NCBI GenBank assembly: GCA_036346395.1
Contig: CM070598.1
Span: forward strand, 3,269,517-3,333,516
Source: Hsuehochloa calcarea
Lineage: Eukaryota > Streptophyta > Magnoliopsida > Poales > Poaceae
Direction: 5' to 3'
DNA: 64,000 bases
Part shown: piece after piece, positions 34,355 through 46,743 of the stretch
How the letters are laid out: every line of letters begins with the position of its first letter
Numbering within the stretch: position 1 is the stretch's first letter
Position numbers and translations under genes: made by a program
Notes under the pieces: generated by a model
Seen by the model: only the letters and a program-made list of their open reading frames with translations
Databases searched by the model: none
What the model was told of the DNA's origin: nothing

Positions 34355-35749
34355 AATGTTTTCGTATTTTTCTATGCATTTGTCATGATTTATTACTATT
34401 TTCAGTGATTAAAAGCAATATAAACAATAAAAATAATAAAAAATAGTAAATACAGTACATAAATTGTATAGAAATAATAATAACAGAGTTAAACATGTTT
34501 TAAATGCAAAAACCGATTCAAAATTTGAATTCCCGAAGCCCTTTTCTGCTGGAAAAATGATTTTTCGGCGAATTCTGCAATTTCTAGGGGTTAAAACGCA
34601 AATTTCATTGCTGGAAAAAACTTTTGCTTAATTTTCAAATTTTTGAAGGGCCTTTTAGCATATTTCGGGATTTCTATTTCTTTTCCCGATTTTTCCCTCT
34701 TTTTCCACCGGTCGGGCCTTGCCCTCTTTCCCGGCCCAAATACCGGTGGCGGCCCAAGTCAGCCCATCCAGCCGGCTCAAATGCGCACTAGGAAGGGTTC
34801 GAAGGGCTCAAATGATTGGTTTGAAGGGTGGCGGGCGGCTCCGGTGCGAAGGGGCAGCGTATTCGCACGCGCGATTGGCGTCGGTTGGCCCGCTTCCACC
34901 ATCCGTGCGGGGACCGGCGGCCAAGGCGGTCTTCGTTCTTTCTTGGCGCGGCCGGAGGTGGCGAGACTGCAAGGCGCGCGCCTTGAGCGGCGGGCCAGCG
35001 CCTTTGTTGGCGGTGTCGCCACGGGGCCTTAGCGGCGCGGTGGCACTCACTCGCGGCTTAGTGCGCCCGTCTTTGGCGGCTTCAGTCGGGGCGGCGCTCC
35101 TATGTAAACCGGGAGTGGCTTCGAGGCGGCATAGGCGGGGCATGCGGGGGCCGGTGCGGCGGCGCCGGTGGTGGTTGTGCAGGTCCACAATGGCGGGCCC
35201 CTTCCTCCTTCCCTCTTCTTTTGTTTCGGGCCATGGCGGCTTATGCGCGAGCGAGCTACGGAGCATGGCGCGGTGGCACGCCTGCGAGGCGGTCACGTGC
35301 AGGGGCGGCGTCGTGCAGCGGTGGCACGGCCGTGCGTGGCTCTACAGGACCGATTGTTTTGTTTTTTTTTCTTTCTTCGTGCAGTTCATATGATGCAATG
35401 AATACTATTCATCATAAAAATATTGTTCATATGATGCAATTGTCGTTCATGCAATTACCGATCGGCTTGGCCGACGACTTCAATCGGCTCACGTTAAATT
35501 AGAACGTATTTGCGATTTTAAATTTACGGTACAATCGACAACCACCTTTTCATGCAATCTATCTATCGACATTGTGTCGGCGATTTCAAATAGGCTCACT
35601 GTAGATTAGAGCAGATTTGCACCGTAGGTTACAATCTAGAAAGCCAAATTTGCATAATTGAAAGCAATCTAGAAAAACGATTCGATTTACGAGTGTTGTT
35701 CAGCGACAGTTACCTTTCGATCCGAGGAAAGTCGATCGTACTGATAACG

Positions 35750-36020
35750 TGTTGAGGAACCGTCGCTGGCGAGTCCAGTCCGAGAGATTACCTCGTAGAC
35801 AAACTCAGAATCGTAAGAACAATATAAGAACATAAGAATAGAATAGTAGATTGAACAGAGAGGTGTAGGGAGAGTCTTATTTCTCTTTATTGCTTTTTAT
35901 ACCATCCACCTTTTACCATGACTAGCACCCTCTATATGTAATCTTTAGACCCTATTAGGATTTGAGACGAGACACCTATACATAAACTAACTGCTGAGTT
36001 TAGTCTATAGTTTTTCAACA
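35750..36020 (-). repeat. Copia-2 5' LTR (right)
   Basis: This 271-bp LTR pairs with 27054-27324. Inspection shows many transitions between the two copies (for example 'gagtctag' versus 'gagtccag'). Confidence 0.95.
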
Positions 36021-38845
36021 GTACCGATAAAGTTGTCCCCTGCAAGCTAAACTCGATCTGGGACAGACCCATGCTGCCCCTTTAGACAGAGCGGGTCACA
36101 CTACCCGTTCAGAGCGGGCAACTGATTCGAGGATCCTCTGCAATGAATATTGATTAGCCACACAATGTATTCTAAACTGGGCCCCAATGAGCAATTAATT
36201 GCACGCTTAAATCGATCGCCTGTATGGTCACGATGCAAATGCAACAACCACGCAATGATAATTCATAAAAGGAGTAAACAGCCGGCCAATGCACAAGCGT
36301 ATGAAGATTAATGTGATAAATAGCTCTTAACTAACTATGATACCAGCTTTGGATTAGTCGCATGGGTCACGCTCATCCATGTGCCAATCGCCTGTGAGTG
36401 GTACTCACAATGCAACTTAATGCACTTGAACTGCATCCAAATTACTCGTAACAGAGCGCGTATGCAACAATTAACATCACAAACCATATACTATATTGGA
36501 GCGGCAAATAGCACGATAATTTAAATACAATCAAATTAAAGTGCACAGACAAGGTGAGAACGCAACTTGCCTTAGTCAATTGATTAGGTGCTACTACATA
36601 CCCGTCGTTTCTAGTCAACTTGCCCTAGTCAATCCAAAGTACAATGTTGTACTGGTTCAAGTTTCTACATGCTTGCAACCATGCTGGTACGTATTAGCCT
36701 AACAAATTAACCCAAGTAAAACCAACTCTCTAATACAATTAACCAGTTGGGGGTAACAGGTTCAATGGACTAGACAGGGATTTGCATCCACAATTAATAT
36801 GTGTACGTGCTTCCTCAAATAGATGATTATATCTGTTTAACCAACAGGATGCTCTTTGATAAACAATTTTGGTTTCTCCTATTGTGCTAAATGAAAAGTA
36901 ACTGGACTAAACATGGATGTGCAACAGTTGTATTTTCCATGGACTGATCGAAGAGCATGTCCATATCAATCACCTAATACACATAGAGCTTCTTTGGTTC
37001 TAACAGCACCGTTCACATGCGGCAACTCACGCAGATGGCCACACCAGCCGATCACAAGCCGCCACGAACTGAGGATCATCACTGATGGGTGACGCCGCCC
37101 GCGCCGGCCGCGGTTGCCGCTGCCGCCGAATCCGAGCTGATGAACAGCACCATTCTCTCCCTCTCCCTCTCTGTAAAGGATAAATAAACATTCCCTAACT
37201 ATCTTCCCCTTCCTTCCTCCGTAATACACATAGAACCAGTAAAAGGAGCAGATACCTCATGCTTTGCGTAGGCGAGGATGAGCCGTTTGCAATTATTTAT
37301 CCTACTCCAAGGGTTTTATTGCATGTTTCTTGACTAGAATGCAAATACAATAAACCCCTGGATCTTTCTGAAAAAATCCTTCGGTTATTAGTGGGCTAGG
37401 CTATTACAGTCTACAGGATCAGATTCGTATAAATATGGGAGGATTGGAGCCTGCAAAGAATTCCAAGTCCGACGAACTAGCGTTGATTGTTTGGCTGGAT
37501 TGGTCCAGATCATCTCATGCCAGTGGCATTAATTTGGCTGTGTTTATTTATCAGATTATATTTCAGAACGGAATTCGTCGTAGGCACGGACGACGCCCCG
37601 ACGAGCCCGCACGTGCGCCTCCCGCGGCCGCCCACGCCTCCGCCGGCCCGTGCGCCGCCTCCCTCCTCCCCGGGCCGCCAGCTTGGCGCTTGGCCGGCCG
37701 GCCGGCCACCTCCTCCTCCTCCGGCAGGCCCCGCACGTCGCCTCCCTCCGTCGTACGAGGATCCAGTGGAGCGAAACCATAGTACCACTTGGTGCTACAG
37801 TGAAGTGAGTGACCACCGTCCACCAAACTCCCCTCCCCTTCCCTCCCTATTGGGGACAAACAGGTAGTTAGGCGCATCGGGCACGCACCGCATTGTTTTC
37901 CTTTCCCCGTACGGCAGCCAGTGACACTCATGTAAAAACGACGAGGCTCGTCATGTGCATGCTTGCTCGCTCGCTCTCTCATCATTGCCTAGGGGCCTGC
38001 CCCCTACTACTGCTTTTGATCTCGATGTGTCTCAGCGTGAGCATGATCATCTCGTGATATACATGACCATCTGAATCTTGATACAAGGCATAATTCGAAC
38101 ACTCACACTGGAAATCCAACGACCGAAACTTTCACAGTCGCAAATGTCAATACAACCAAAACGTCAATTATTCATCGTTACAAAGTCTACGACCAGTCCA
38201 CATGGTTTTTTACAATCAGTCCACTTGGCCTAACAAATGATACATCTAGAAGAAGGCCGGAAGAATCCGTGTAGCCTAAATAGCAGATAACTAATGACGT
38301 TTAATGAAACAATTAATCTGAACCAGTTTGACAATTCAGTATTCCCGTTTGGATACGAAGTCTATTAAGCCATAGAATCAATAATTCACTATTGCTTGTT
38401 ACGTCAATCTCAACTACTATATTAATTTCTTGATAGGGCTTTCTGTGGTGGAAATACAGAGGGCTGGTGCGGAGAGAAGTATAAGTCAAGTAATTGAACC
38501 ATACGGCAACGTGGCTGAAAGCCTGAAACAGGTCAGGACTTTCACGGTAAGCTGGCAGTCATGATAAAGTTAAGAATGTATCGTTTCACTCAAGTTAACT
38601 TGCGTCACAGCTCTCTTTCTGGATAAAAATTGTGGAGATAATAACTCTTGTGCCTAACTTTGCATCACCAATCTACAAAAGAACAAAAAAAACAGTTCCT
38701 TCTCCCAAAATTATAAGTTCGCTGCAGATTTCCCCTAAACTCCTTGTTTGTTATATAACGTCCATAACTTTCTTTGAGGGAAAAAAAACACAGAAGCATT
38801 TTTTAGCAGAGGTATATTACCATGTTAAGCAATGAGGTGCTCTCC
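36021..38845. other. Intergenic region with a GC-rich island
   Basis: This is mostly AT-rich. A C/G-rich island at about 37570-37790 gives open frames on both strands, dominated by Pro, Arg and Ala with no recognisable domain. I treat these as composition artefacts. No RNA gene or transposon end was identified. The last few hundred bases should hold the promoter of the HMA gene. Confidence 0.5.
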
Positions 38846-38852
38846 TATATAA
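38846..38852 (+). promoter_or_regulatory. TATA box of the HMA-domain gene
   Basis: TATATAA lies 66 bp upstream of the ATG at 38912. That spacing implies a short 5' UTR of roughly 35 nt. Confidence 0.65.
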
Positions 38853-38911
38853 GTATTCCCTTACTCCGTTGTCACTAGCAGCTCAACTAATCACTAGTAC
38901 ACCATCACACC

Positions 38912-40070
38912 ATGGCTCCTTTGCTCTTCAAGGACATGAAAAGCCTTTCGTGCTCATCTCCGGCGTCCACCGCGATATGTCCAAGCTTAGAGCGGCAGCC
39001 GATGGTCCGGTCACACAAGGCCATTGCTAGCCCTCTCTGTCAGGTCCCGACCGAGCCCAGAACTCATCGGCATGACTGCAAGAAAGGGCAGCACAGGGCT
39101 GTTGCGAATGGTGAGCTCGTTAGCCCGGCCGGCTCGACCAGGTGCCTGCTGAGCGGCCGTGCCGCCGCCGCCGAGGAGATCCAGGAGGTGGAGACCGCCC
39201 CGGCAGTTGATGTCAAGAGGAGGAGCCAGCTGCTGATGTGAAGAACACGCAGCCGCAGGAGCAGGTGAGGAAACTGTGCACTTACTTGTGAATTAGAAAT
39301 CACTGATTTCTATGTTTTACTTGTATTTTGAAGCTTTGCTTCCACTCTTTGTTGATTAACAGAAGAAAGGAAAAGGTTGTAAAAAAATTATCGAATAGAG
39401 ATTATGTAATCATTAGCAATCATATCCTTGTGATGTTAGGAGGGTTTTATACAGTGATACCTTCCTAAAGATACGCAAATACCATGATGACGAGCAAATG
39501 TATTTTTGTGTGGAAAGGGTTGATTTATGGCTTTATGCTACCTTAGGATTGCAAAGAGATAGTAATACCTGGATGGTTGCAACCTTTTTTTTGTTTGCCT
39601 AGTATCAGAATTCAGAGATTCAGAGCAGCCGGCCGTGCTTTTAGCACTGCATATTTGTCTCTCTTTGTTCAAATTCGCAAAAGCCAACATAAGCTTGCTG
39701 TGAACTAAGCTCCGGTGTTGGGTATCTTACCAGGTAGTTGTACTGAAGGTCTCCCTGCATTGCAAAGCATGCGAAGGGAAAGTGAAGAAGCACCTCTCCA
39801 AGATGGCAGGTGAGCCTCGCACGAACCACAGACAGCTATATATATCCAAGATCTGAAAGTTTTGTTCAGAGTTCAAAAGATAACCTCTGTGATGCTGATA
39901 ACCAAATTACTGCACTTGTAAATATGAGCAGGCGTGACATCGTTCAGCATAGACTTCGCGGCGAAGAAGGTGACGGTTGTTGGCGACGTGACGCCGCTCG
40001 GCGTCCTCAACAGCGTGTCCAAGGTGAAGAACGCCCAGCTCTGGGCCTCGCAGCCGGCCATCGCTGCCTG
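38912..40070 (+). CDS. NaKR-like heavy-metal-associated (HMA) domain protein, probable 1-nt frameshift in exon 1
   Basis: Three exons are recognised: 38912-39264, 39734-39809 and 39932-40070. Exons 2-3 encode an HMA domain, VVVLKVSLHCKACEGKVKKH then GVTSFSIDFAAKKVTVVGDV, with the metal-binding pair CKAC, ending NSVSKVKNAQLWASQPAIAA. This C-terminus is characteristic of the plant NaKR/HPP group, small metallochaperone-like proteins; NaKR1 acts in phloem ion and florigen transport. Exon 1 (MAPLLFKDMKSLSCSSPAS) reads in frame to VETAPAVDVKRRSQLLM and stops at 39241. The donor at 39265 (GAGCAG then GTGAGG) and the continuation EEPAADVKNTQPQEQ need a frame one base different. Exon 1 is 353 nt where 354 would be in phase, so one base appears to be missing near 39215. 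Either the gene is recently disabled or the sequence has an error. AATAAA occurs at about 40553. Confidence 0.8.
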
Positions 40071-40178
40071 AACTGAAACCAACCAAAGCTTAAGCTAGCT
40101 AGCCTTCTTAGGATTCGTTCCTCATGACTGGTAGGTAGCGCAAGCTGGGGCCGTGTGCACGTACGCATGTGGGTCACT

Positions 40179-40200
40179 GACCGGCCACTGACGGCCGGTC
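40179..40200. repeat. Small perfect hairpin in HMA-gene 3' UTR
   Basis: GACCGGCC and GGCCGGTC flank a 6-nt loop about 110 bp after the stop codon, followed by a second dyad, ccagc...gctgg. It could form a stable RNA stem. No role is implied. Confidence 0.6.
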
Positions 40201-40559
40201 CAGCACGCTGGACCGGCTAGCCGGCCGCTACTGTGATGGTGTGGTGGGTTGTGTGGTGCCTCCTAGACCAGCATGCGTGCATCCTGACCCCTCAACGGGG
40301 CAGATGCAGATGCAGATGCAGCTTTGGTTATCTCTTCCTGTGATCGTCTTGTGATCTTTTGTTTGTTGTGGTTGGCACCAAGCGAGGTACATGCCGTCTC
40401 TGCTTCTTTTTTCTAGTGAACTCTGACGAGAGTGTGCGAGTATTCTTCCCATCTTACTGTAATATAAGCGTTGCATGTACTACTGCATTGTTGTTGTGTA
40501 CCTGTGTCAGCATGGGTGAACTAATTGGCTTGGTTGCAACTTGCACCGGTCAATAAAAA

Positions 40560-42150
40560 TGTGGCAAAACCGTGAAAGCCAGCTAACACAAACCTTAAAG
40601 CGTCGTGGGACTTGGAGAGTGCTCTCCATCGATCGAAAATTAAAGACTTACTAGTCCAAGTGCTTTGCTACGGCTTAAAAAAATTATAATCTTAGCATAT
40701 CAACTTGTCAATTGTGGTCGTGCTCAGCCTACAATATACCTTCATATCCACAACCAAGCTTAGTCTACATTTTACACCCATAGCCCTTCCAGTCTGCCAC
40801 CACCTCCGGCCTACATCGTTGTCCTTGTGTCGCACCGCCCATAGCCAAATTGAGCCTCTTTGCCTTACTTGACCACTGCAAGAAACCTGTATCCAAACTA
40901 TTTGACCATTAAAATCCGCTATTGCTCTGACAATTTACCACACTAAACAAAGATGCATACTTGAAAGTACAATAACAATTACCACTGCAACATATTGTAG
41001 GCCAATTGAGTGAAGTGTTAAGCTAACTCTAAGATTCCATTCAACGCAGTACTAACATTTATCACCCTTGATCTGTCTAGAATATCAGACAACTCATAAA
41101 AAGGTTAACAACAACCTACAAGGGTAGACATGCCTGAGTCCTTTTGGGATAAGTTCTATTATGCATACTTGCTAAACTCCAGTTCACAATCAATTATATG
41201 TTCCAAGTGTTCACCAAGAAATTACCCAATACACAAGGCCCAACATCTAAATTTTGATTAAACAAACATAAGCATTTGATGCAGTATGTAATTTCAATAA
41301 AGTCCACTTCCAAGACCCAACAATGGCTACAAGCCTAGAACACATGAGAACTCATCTCTCACAGAATTGCGTACCGTCTTCCCAGGAGGCCAGGACCCCC
41401 GCCTTTCTTGCACTTTAGTTCAAGTTATTGTGCCATCTGCAACAACTACTGAGTAAAAAAATGAAATTGAACATACACATGCACAATGCTAGAATTTTAA
41501 CAATTCTCAACTAAAGATCCCACCTTTATCCGAAGAGTTAGGTGTACATCTTCTTTTGCACAGTCTAGCTGTCTAGTCCTTGAATTGTGCAGATATAATT
41601 GATCAGCAAAGAAATAAAAAAATTGAGGTGAGTGAGCAAAAAAAACATGCTCCTACGTAGGTGCTATGGTTGATGTAATTTCCAAATAAACTTTAAAATT
41701 CCAACCAAGTTCCAATGTTCCATTAACATGACCATACAACATAAGTAGCTCAAACAAATACCGATAGACATAAATTGTGATTACCTCTTATATTCGGACT
41801 TGATTCATTGCTCAAACTTCTTTTGAACGCAATGTCCATTTCAGTGCAGTAGATCAATGCATATTATTGTAACCCAAATGCTTCATAGATATTTCAACAG
41901 AACGTATTAGAAAACTGAAAACTTTAAGCAGATGATTTATGGTCTTACAGTATCAGAAATTTCAACGTTGGAGACATCTCTTATTATAGTTAAGGCTTCA
42001 AGCTCTCATAGAGCCAATGTTAGAGGTTCTATATGGAACTTATTCCCACTGACATTACAGTTTTACACACAACACTGTAGGGAAACCATCTTAGTTACTG
42101 TGAACACAACACCATGGATCTCCAGCTGCGTGTATGCCAAATCCTTTGAA
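40560..42150. other. Intergenic region
   Basis: AT-rich DNA lies between the HMA gene and the selenium-binding-protein relic. I see no exon, tRNA or transposon signature. Confidence 0.5.
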
Positions 42151-42153
42151 ACG

Positions 42154-43470
42154 TTAGATCCATTTATTAGAGGTGCAGTCCCCGCCAAGATATCTCATCT
42201 CATGGGCCAATGAGGGATCGTTAGGCTTCGTACCAATATCTACAAAGAAGTTGGGGTTGACAGTCAGCCCTCCTTTCTTGGTGTCAACATTGATCTACAC
42301 CATGTGCGAGCCCTTCTTGACAAGATCAGGGCCATAGAACTGCTCATCCCATCGGCTGAAAATAGAGTTGGTCACATATATCCTCTTGCCATCCAAGCTC
42401 AGCTGAATCATCTGCGGCCCACCTCTCAGTCGATGCCCCTGATTATAAGAAGCATGGTATGAAATATTTAAGTAACTAGAGATAAAATGTTTTCCTTGAA
42501 CAAATAATGCAGTTTAATTGGATCACTCAACTACAAGTTAGAACAAGTGCACACGATTCCAATCCTGATAAGTATTCTGAATGCAACAATGTACATACAG
42601 GCATACAACAACTGGCAAGGTGGATGTGATATAGTACTTTGGTTCTGCTTGAAAACTTAATGCAACCACTATTAAAATTGTAAGTCTCATGATTCTAAAT
42701 TATGCTCTGAATTAAGAAAGTGTAAAGAGGAATGAGATAGAATTTAACTTGACCTTGGGCACATTATACTGCTCTTCTTTATCATCATCAGTCACATAGA
42801 CGACATCGCTGCCCTTCTGAAGAAGCCCACCTACCCACACTTGTCCAGCTAACACAGGCTTTGTGGGGTCCTCAATGTTGTACTGCCTGGTAACCCCATG
42901 AAGCCAATTGACCAAGTAGAGGTAGCGGTCATCAAGAGAGATAACGAAATCAGTTATCAATCCTGGCATTTCAGGCAGAATTCAATTGCGCACCTCCAAT
43001 GGTTTTATAGATATAGCAAGCTGCAAACACAAAAATAAAGGAGTGTTAATAAGTTGGACAATCAACTTTATTACATCAAAAAAGAACATTAGCATGTACT
43101 TTTGAACAAACCTCATGGCTCCATGATCCATCCATGGTTTTGAAAAATCTCACCATGTTGCTTGTCAAAGCACATCCAACATAGCCGGTGTCCTTTGATG
43201 GGTCATGTAAAAACCTCACCTGCAGAGACAAATAGTGAAGTATGGTCATTTGATTATATCGCTACTTTCTTGTACTCATATTTTTAGCATTTGATACACA
43301 CCTCAAGTGGAAGAAGACCTATACTGCCTAGATCTAGTGTCTTCCTGAGCTCACCACCAGGCCAGTCATACAAATGCGGGTGCCTTCCATCTGAGACCAT
43401 CTGGACATCTTTGAAGATCAAAACCTACCACGAGCAGCTGCGGGGCTCCCATGACAAACTAATCATCGTG
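42154..43470 (-). pseudogene. SBP1: Selenium-binding protein (SBP56 family) pseudogene, C-terminal half
   Basis: Four exon remnants read on the minus strand: about 43302-43460, 43112-43219, 42754-43020 and 42154-42442. They give LYDWPGGELRKTLDLGS, then RFLHDPSKDTGYVGCALTSN, then MPGLITDFVISLDDRYLYLV with VLAGQVWVGGLLQKGS, then GHRLRGGPQMIQLSLDGKR and AHEMRYLGGDCTSNKWI, ending in TAA at 42154-42156. This matches the C-terminal half of plant SBP1. Two nonsense changes are visible: TGA for the Trp before ILPEMPG (about 42983) and TAG for the Gln in HMVQINVD (about 42297). The exon near 43440 is frameshifted at SWGAP. The N-terminal half (about 250 residues) is not found upstream. Intron positions are kept, so this is a decayed genomic copy and not a retrocopy. 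Confidence 0.92.
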
Positions 43471-44098
43471 TGTCAATACTACACATTAACAACACCATCG
43501 ACATCAATTACCTATGTGTCCCAGATAATTCGTACATACAAAATTCACAATCCCCAAATCCAAGTTTACATAGAAAATGAAATGCAGCGTAAGCACGGAA
43601 CAGAGACACCTTTTGCCGTAGGTGGAAGAGATCCCACTCGGCCACCGACCTGTTGACGCTGGACGAGAGCAGCCGCCACTTGTGCCGCTCAGTCCCACAC
43701 CGGCGAGTGACCCTCAACTCGGCGTCCCCAGTATTGTGTGCACCCACGAAACCCCAATCAGTCACAACAAATTCCCAGTTGCTCGCGAGACCGCGCGGCC
43801 GTGGGGAGATAGGAGGGAAGAACACGAGTGGTGGTGCCACGACTTAGCGGGAGACGAGCGAGCTCGAGGATCCGTCTTCACGCCTGCGGTGACACAGGGG
43901 CGCGGCCGCAGCGATCGCGAGCGGCGCGCCGGTGGCGATCGCGGCAAGCTCCTCGACGGCGAGGATGGGGACGAAGGCACTGGTGCGGTCGTCTGAGAGG
44001 AGCGCACGCCACGCGGAGGGCCTGACGCCGTCCGCGGTGGGGCCCCACTGCTTCAGCAGCTACCGGATGTTGTCCCAGAATGCGCCGCCCAGAGCCGC
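43471..44098. other. Spacer up to the tandem duplication
   Basis: This holds a GC-rich stretch (about 43650-44098) with open frames on both strands and no recognisable domain. One minus-strand frame (43508-43840, MAPPLVFFPPISPRPRG) is intact but unlike any family I know. The duplication breakpoint is at about 44099. Confidence 0.4.
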
Positions 44099-44365
44099 TA
44101 CCTCCCTCCCGTGGAAGTCCCGCAGCGGGAACATGCGGTTGTCCCCCGATCCGCCCAGTGCCACGGATGACGACAACGAGGCGGGCTTGGCGGATGCCAC
44201 CGCCGAGGACACTGAGGACGAGTAGGCGGAGGACGAAGACAGGGAGGTAAAGTGGGGTGACGGTTTCAATGGGAGATGGGAGACTGGAGTGATGGGAGAT
44301 CGGGAGTTACTCGGCGAACCGTGCGCACGGAGAAACCAAGATAGCACGTCTCAGATCTAACGGCT

Positions 44366-44430
44366 CATGTGGTATAAAGGAGAACAGATCCAACGACTCA
44401 CGTGGTATAAAGGAGAACAGATCCAACGAG
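44366..44430. repeat. 33-bp tandem repeat (copy A; also in copy B at about 52670-52734)
   Basis: Two head-to-tail units contain 'gtggtataaaggagaacaga' and 'tccaacga'. Both duplication copies carry both units, so the small repeat predates the 8.3-kb duplication. Confidence 0.85.
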
Positions 44431-45452
44431 GACGAACCGCCACCAATTCCTTCTTTTATAATAGTAAAGATATCACCTTAGTGCTTTCTCACTGTTGCTA
44501 CAGTTATTCTTACGATAGACAACTGTTCACTTTCTCTCTCTCTCTCTCAAATCATTGTTCATATGGTGGGTCTTCCCTAGATTGCAAAGGATTCAGATCT
44601 AGTGTTGTGGGTGAATATTCCACGCTCTGAAGCATCCATGGCCTAGCTCATACTCATATCAAATTTCTCAAGCCCATCTCAAATAGAAACCGACTTGAGA
44701 GGATAAGCTTCTAAAATAAAAATCATTACATCAAGGCCCGGTGGACAAATCGAAGGCCCACTAGTACCACCGATTCAGTATACCTTCGTCCCTATATTTC
44801 TCCGCTCCACTACTGATTACAAAACACTTGTCCTCCTCAGCCGCCGTCCGCTTCTCCTCCTAGCACTCGCAACACTATTACAATTCTTATTAAAGTAACA
44901 CTATTATAACTTAAAGTTACAACATAAGAGTGCATTTTTTCTTAAATATATATTAACTTTAACACTCTTCTCTCTTCTTGTTCTCTACAATAGCATATTA
45001 AATGATGTTTATACCACTAAGTAACAATTAACGTGGGCATTTGGTGGAACATATTGCTTAAAAAAAATAAAATGTATGTGTTTTCAAATCAAAACTAACT
45101 CCCTTAAATAATATTTCTTTTGGACAAAAGGGAGTATATAAATACTTATGACCACTAGTGATGAGGACATCATTTGTATTGCTCCATATGTTGTGTTTAA
45201 GTTTTGTTGTACTTTGGAACAAAATGAATTTACCAAAAGGGCGGAAAACTTTTTGCAAAGAAGTATAACACTGAGGTGAACTCGTTTCTATCTATTCCTA
45301 ATGATGTTATTCATGAGAATGGAATACTACCTCGTGTCACTACTTTGTGCATTATCAGGTTGGAATATTGTGAAGACTTTGGAACCGAGAGGGGGGCCGG
45401 AGCCAAAGTAATGGAGGAAAACCATAGAATATCAAGGGAAGTCACTTTAAGT

Positions 45453-46130
45453 TGTCACAACCAGATCTGTTGTCACGACTAGGTCTTGGCCGAAGGTTGT
45501 AGTCGTGCAGGGCAAGGAACGTCGGTCGGAGTCTACGACCAGATGCCGTCATGCGCCGCTAAAGGAGAAGGTCCAAGCAGCCCAAGACTAAGAGAAAGAA
45601 GCCAAACCGCGTGGAGGCCCAAGGCGTGAACAGTACTCGATATGAACAGTAGTCGGTATGAACAGTACATACCATGAATAGTAAGCTGAACACGATGTTT
45701 AGGTCAGTAGTTGGATTCGAAATCCTTTAGCCAAATCAATTAGGAGTTGGTCCTAGACCTTGGTGCGTGAGTTAGGGGGCACCATAAATACCATCGTGAC
45801 CCCCTATGTATCCCGGAGATCATTATTTTTAGAAATAACAGACTGAAATAAGTTTGCTTTTGTTTTTCCATGTTGGTCGAACCAACTTGAAGGGGGAATT
45901 GAGAGTTCCAAATTCGGATCATTCAACCTTTACATTGGGAATTAGGAGTATGATTATTTCACTTGGTGGTCGGTGAAATCAACACGTGTGTTCTTGCGAA
46001 TTAAGAGTGCTAATTCTTGCACGGGCAACAAAAGATCACTATGATTCAAGAGAGTGCGTGAGTATTCGATCCTACGTCGAGAAGATCGAGCGACCCGTAT
46101 CATCTAGACTCATGACAATTGGCACCATCA
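45453..46130 (+). repeat. LTR-like block, copy A
   Basis: The block starts TGTCACAACCAGATCTG and ends near 'ctagactcatgaca', followed by 'ttggcacca', which could be a primer-binding site. It includes a TATA-like 'accataaataccat' (45781) with 'gaccccctatg' shortly after. That order suits a Ty3/gypsy LTR joined to the start of an internal region. No coding domain follows, so it is a fragment. The equivalent in copy B is 53753-54425. Confidence 0.5.
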
Positions 46131-46743
46131 AATTGTTTGATGCAAAAGAAAAACCTGCTAGGTTTCTAGGCGTGGGTTAAGGTGTGCGGCATGCCAGTGT
46201 ACCAAGTACATAAAGAAATTAAAAAAAAAAGAAAAACAAGTATTTTATTATTTCATAAAGAACATTAAAAGCAGTACCCAATATTTGCGCGAGGTGATCT
46301 GACTTGGGTGATGTCGTCTCCTGGTTTCCGGGGTCTCGGAAGACGCTCGGTTAATTACTCCAGCTGGTAGGACCCGCGGAACACCTCCGATTAAAATGTG
46401 GTAGTCGCCGTCGTCTTCGGTCTTCGCTTCGCATTCTCAATGCATGTGATGTAGATGGGCGTCAGCAGCATCCATGGACTCGTCGGTCCATGTGATGTTA
46501 GTAGCGTAGACTCTTCAGCTTCAACAGTCACCTCCAAGTGTTCCTACACAATCCGACGGTACGTAATATATACGTACTCCTATTTCATTGTCTCCTGACA
46601 ATGAATCTTGTACTTGTGAAGCAGTACATGTACTCTGTGCTGTGTCTAGTGTCTACTGTGTCCTTTCCGACTGAATTCCTAACTACTATACGTTTGGCCA
46701 TTGATCCCTTGTCCAGAGAAAAGAGTATTGGGAGGCTGACTTG

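Larger units (their letters stand above)
27054..36020 (-). mobile_element. Full-length Copia retrotransposon (Copia-2), old, with nested LTR
   Basis: LTRs of 271 bp lie at 27054-27324 and 35750-36020. Both start TGTTGAGGAACCGTCGCTGG and end CAACA, and they have clearly diverged by many substitutions. A perfect 5-bp target duplication, GTACC, flanks the element at 27049-27053 and 36021-36025. Coding order on the minus strand is gag (33.4-34.35 kb), GAG-pre-integrase (32.5-32.8), integrase (about 29.8-30.6), reverse transcriptase (28.2-29.5) and RNase H (27.6-28.1). After the 5' LTR (right side) comes a PBS-like CGTTATCAGTACGA on the minus strand. The gap of 1.4 kb between LTR and gag is GC-rich and non-coding. 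Total 8967 bp includes a nested LTR of about 1.7 kb. LTR divergence says this insertion is much older than Copia-1. Confidence 0.96.

Noticed and set aside
34643..35393. Overlapping GC-rich open frames on both strands
   Set aside because: They lie in the non-coding leader between the Copia-2 5' LTR and gag, with no conserved domain in any frame.
37435..37985. Open frames in a GC-rich island as a small secreted or proline-rich protein
   Set aside because: Frames are open on both strands because of base composition. There is no signal peptide, domain or promoter context.
42975..42990. In-frame TGA in a selenium-binding protein, as possible selenocysteine
   Set aside because: The codon replaces a conserved Trp, not Cys. 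Land plants lack the selenocysteine insertion machinery, and the gene has another stop (TAG) and a frameshift.
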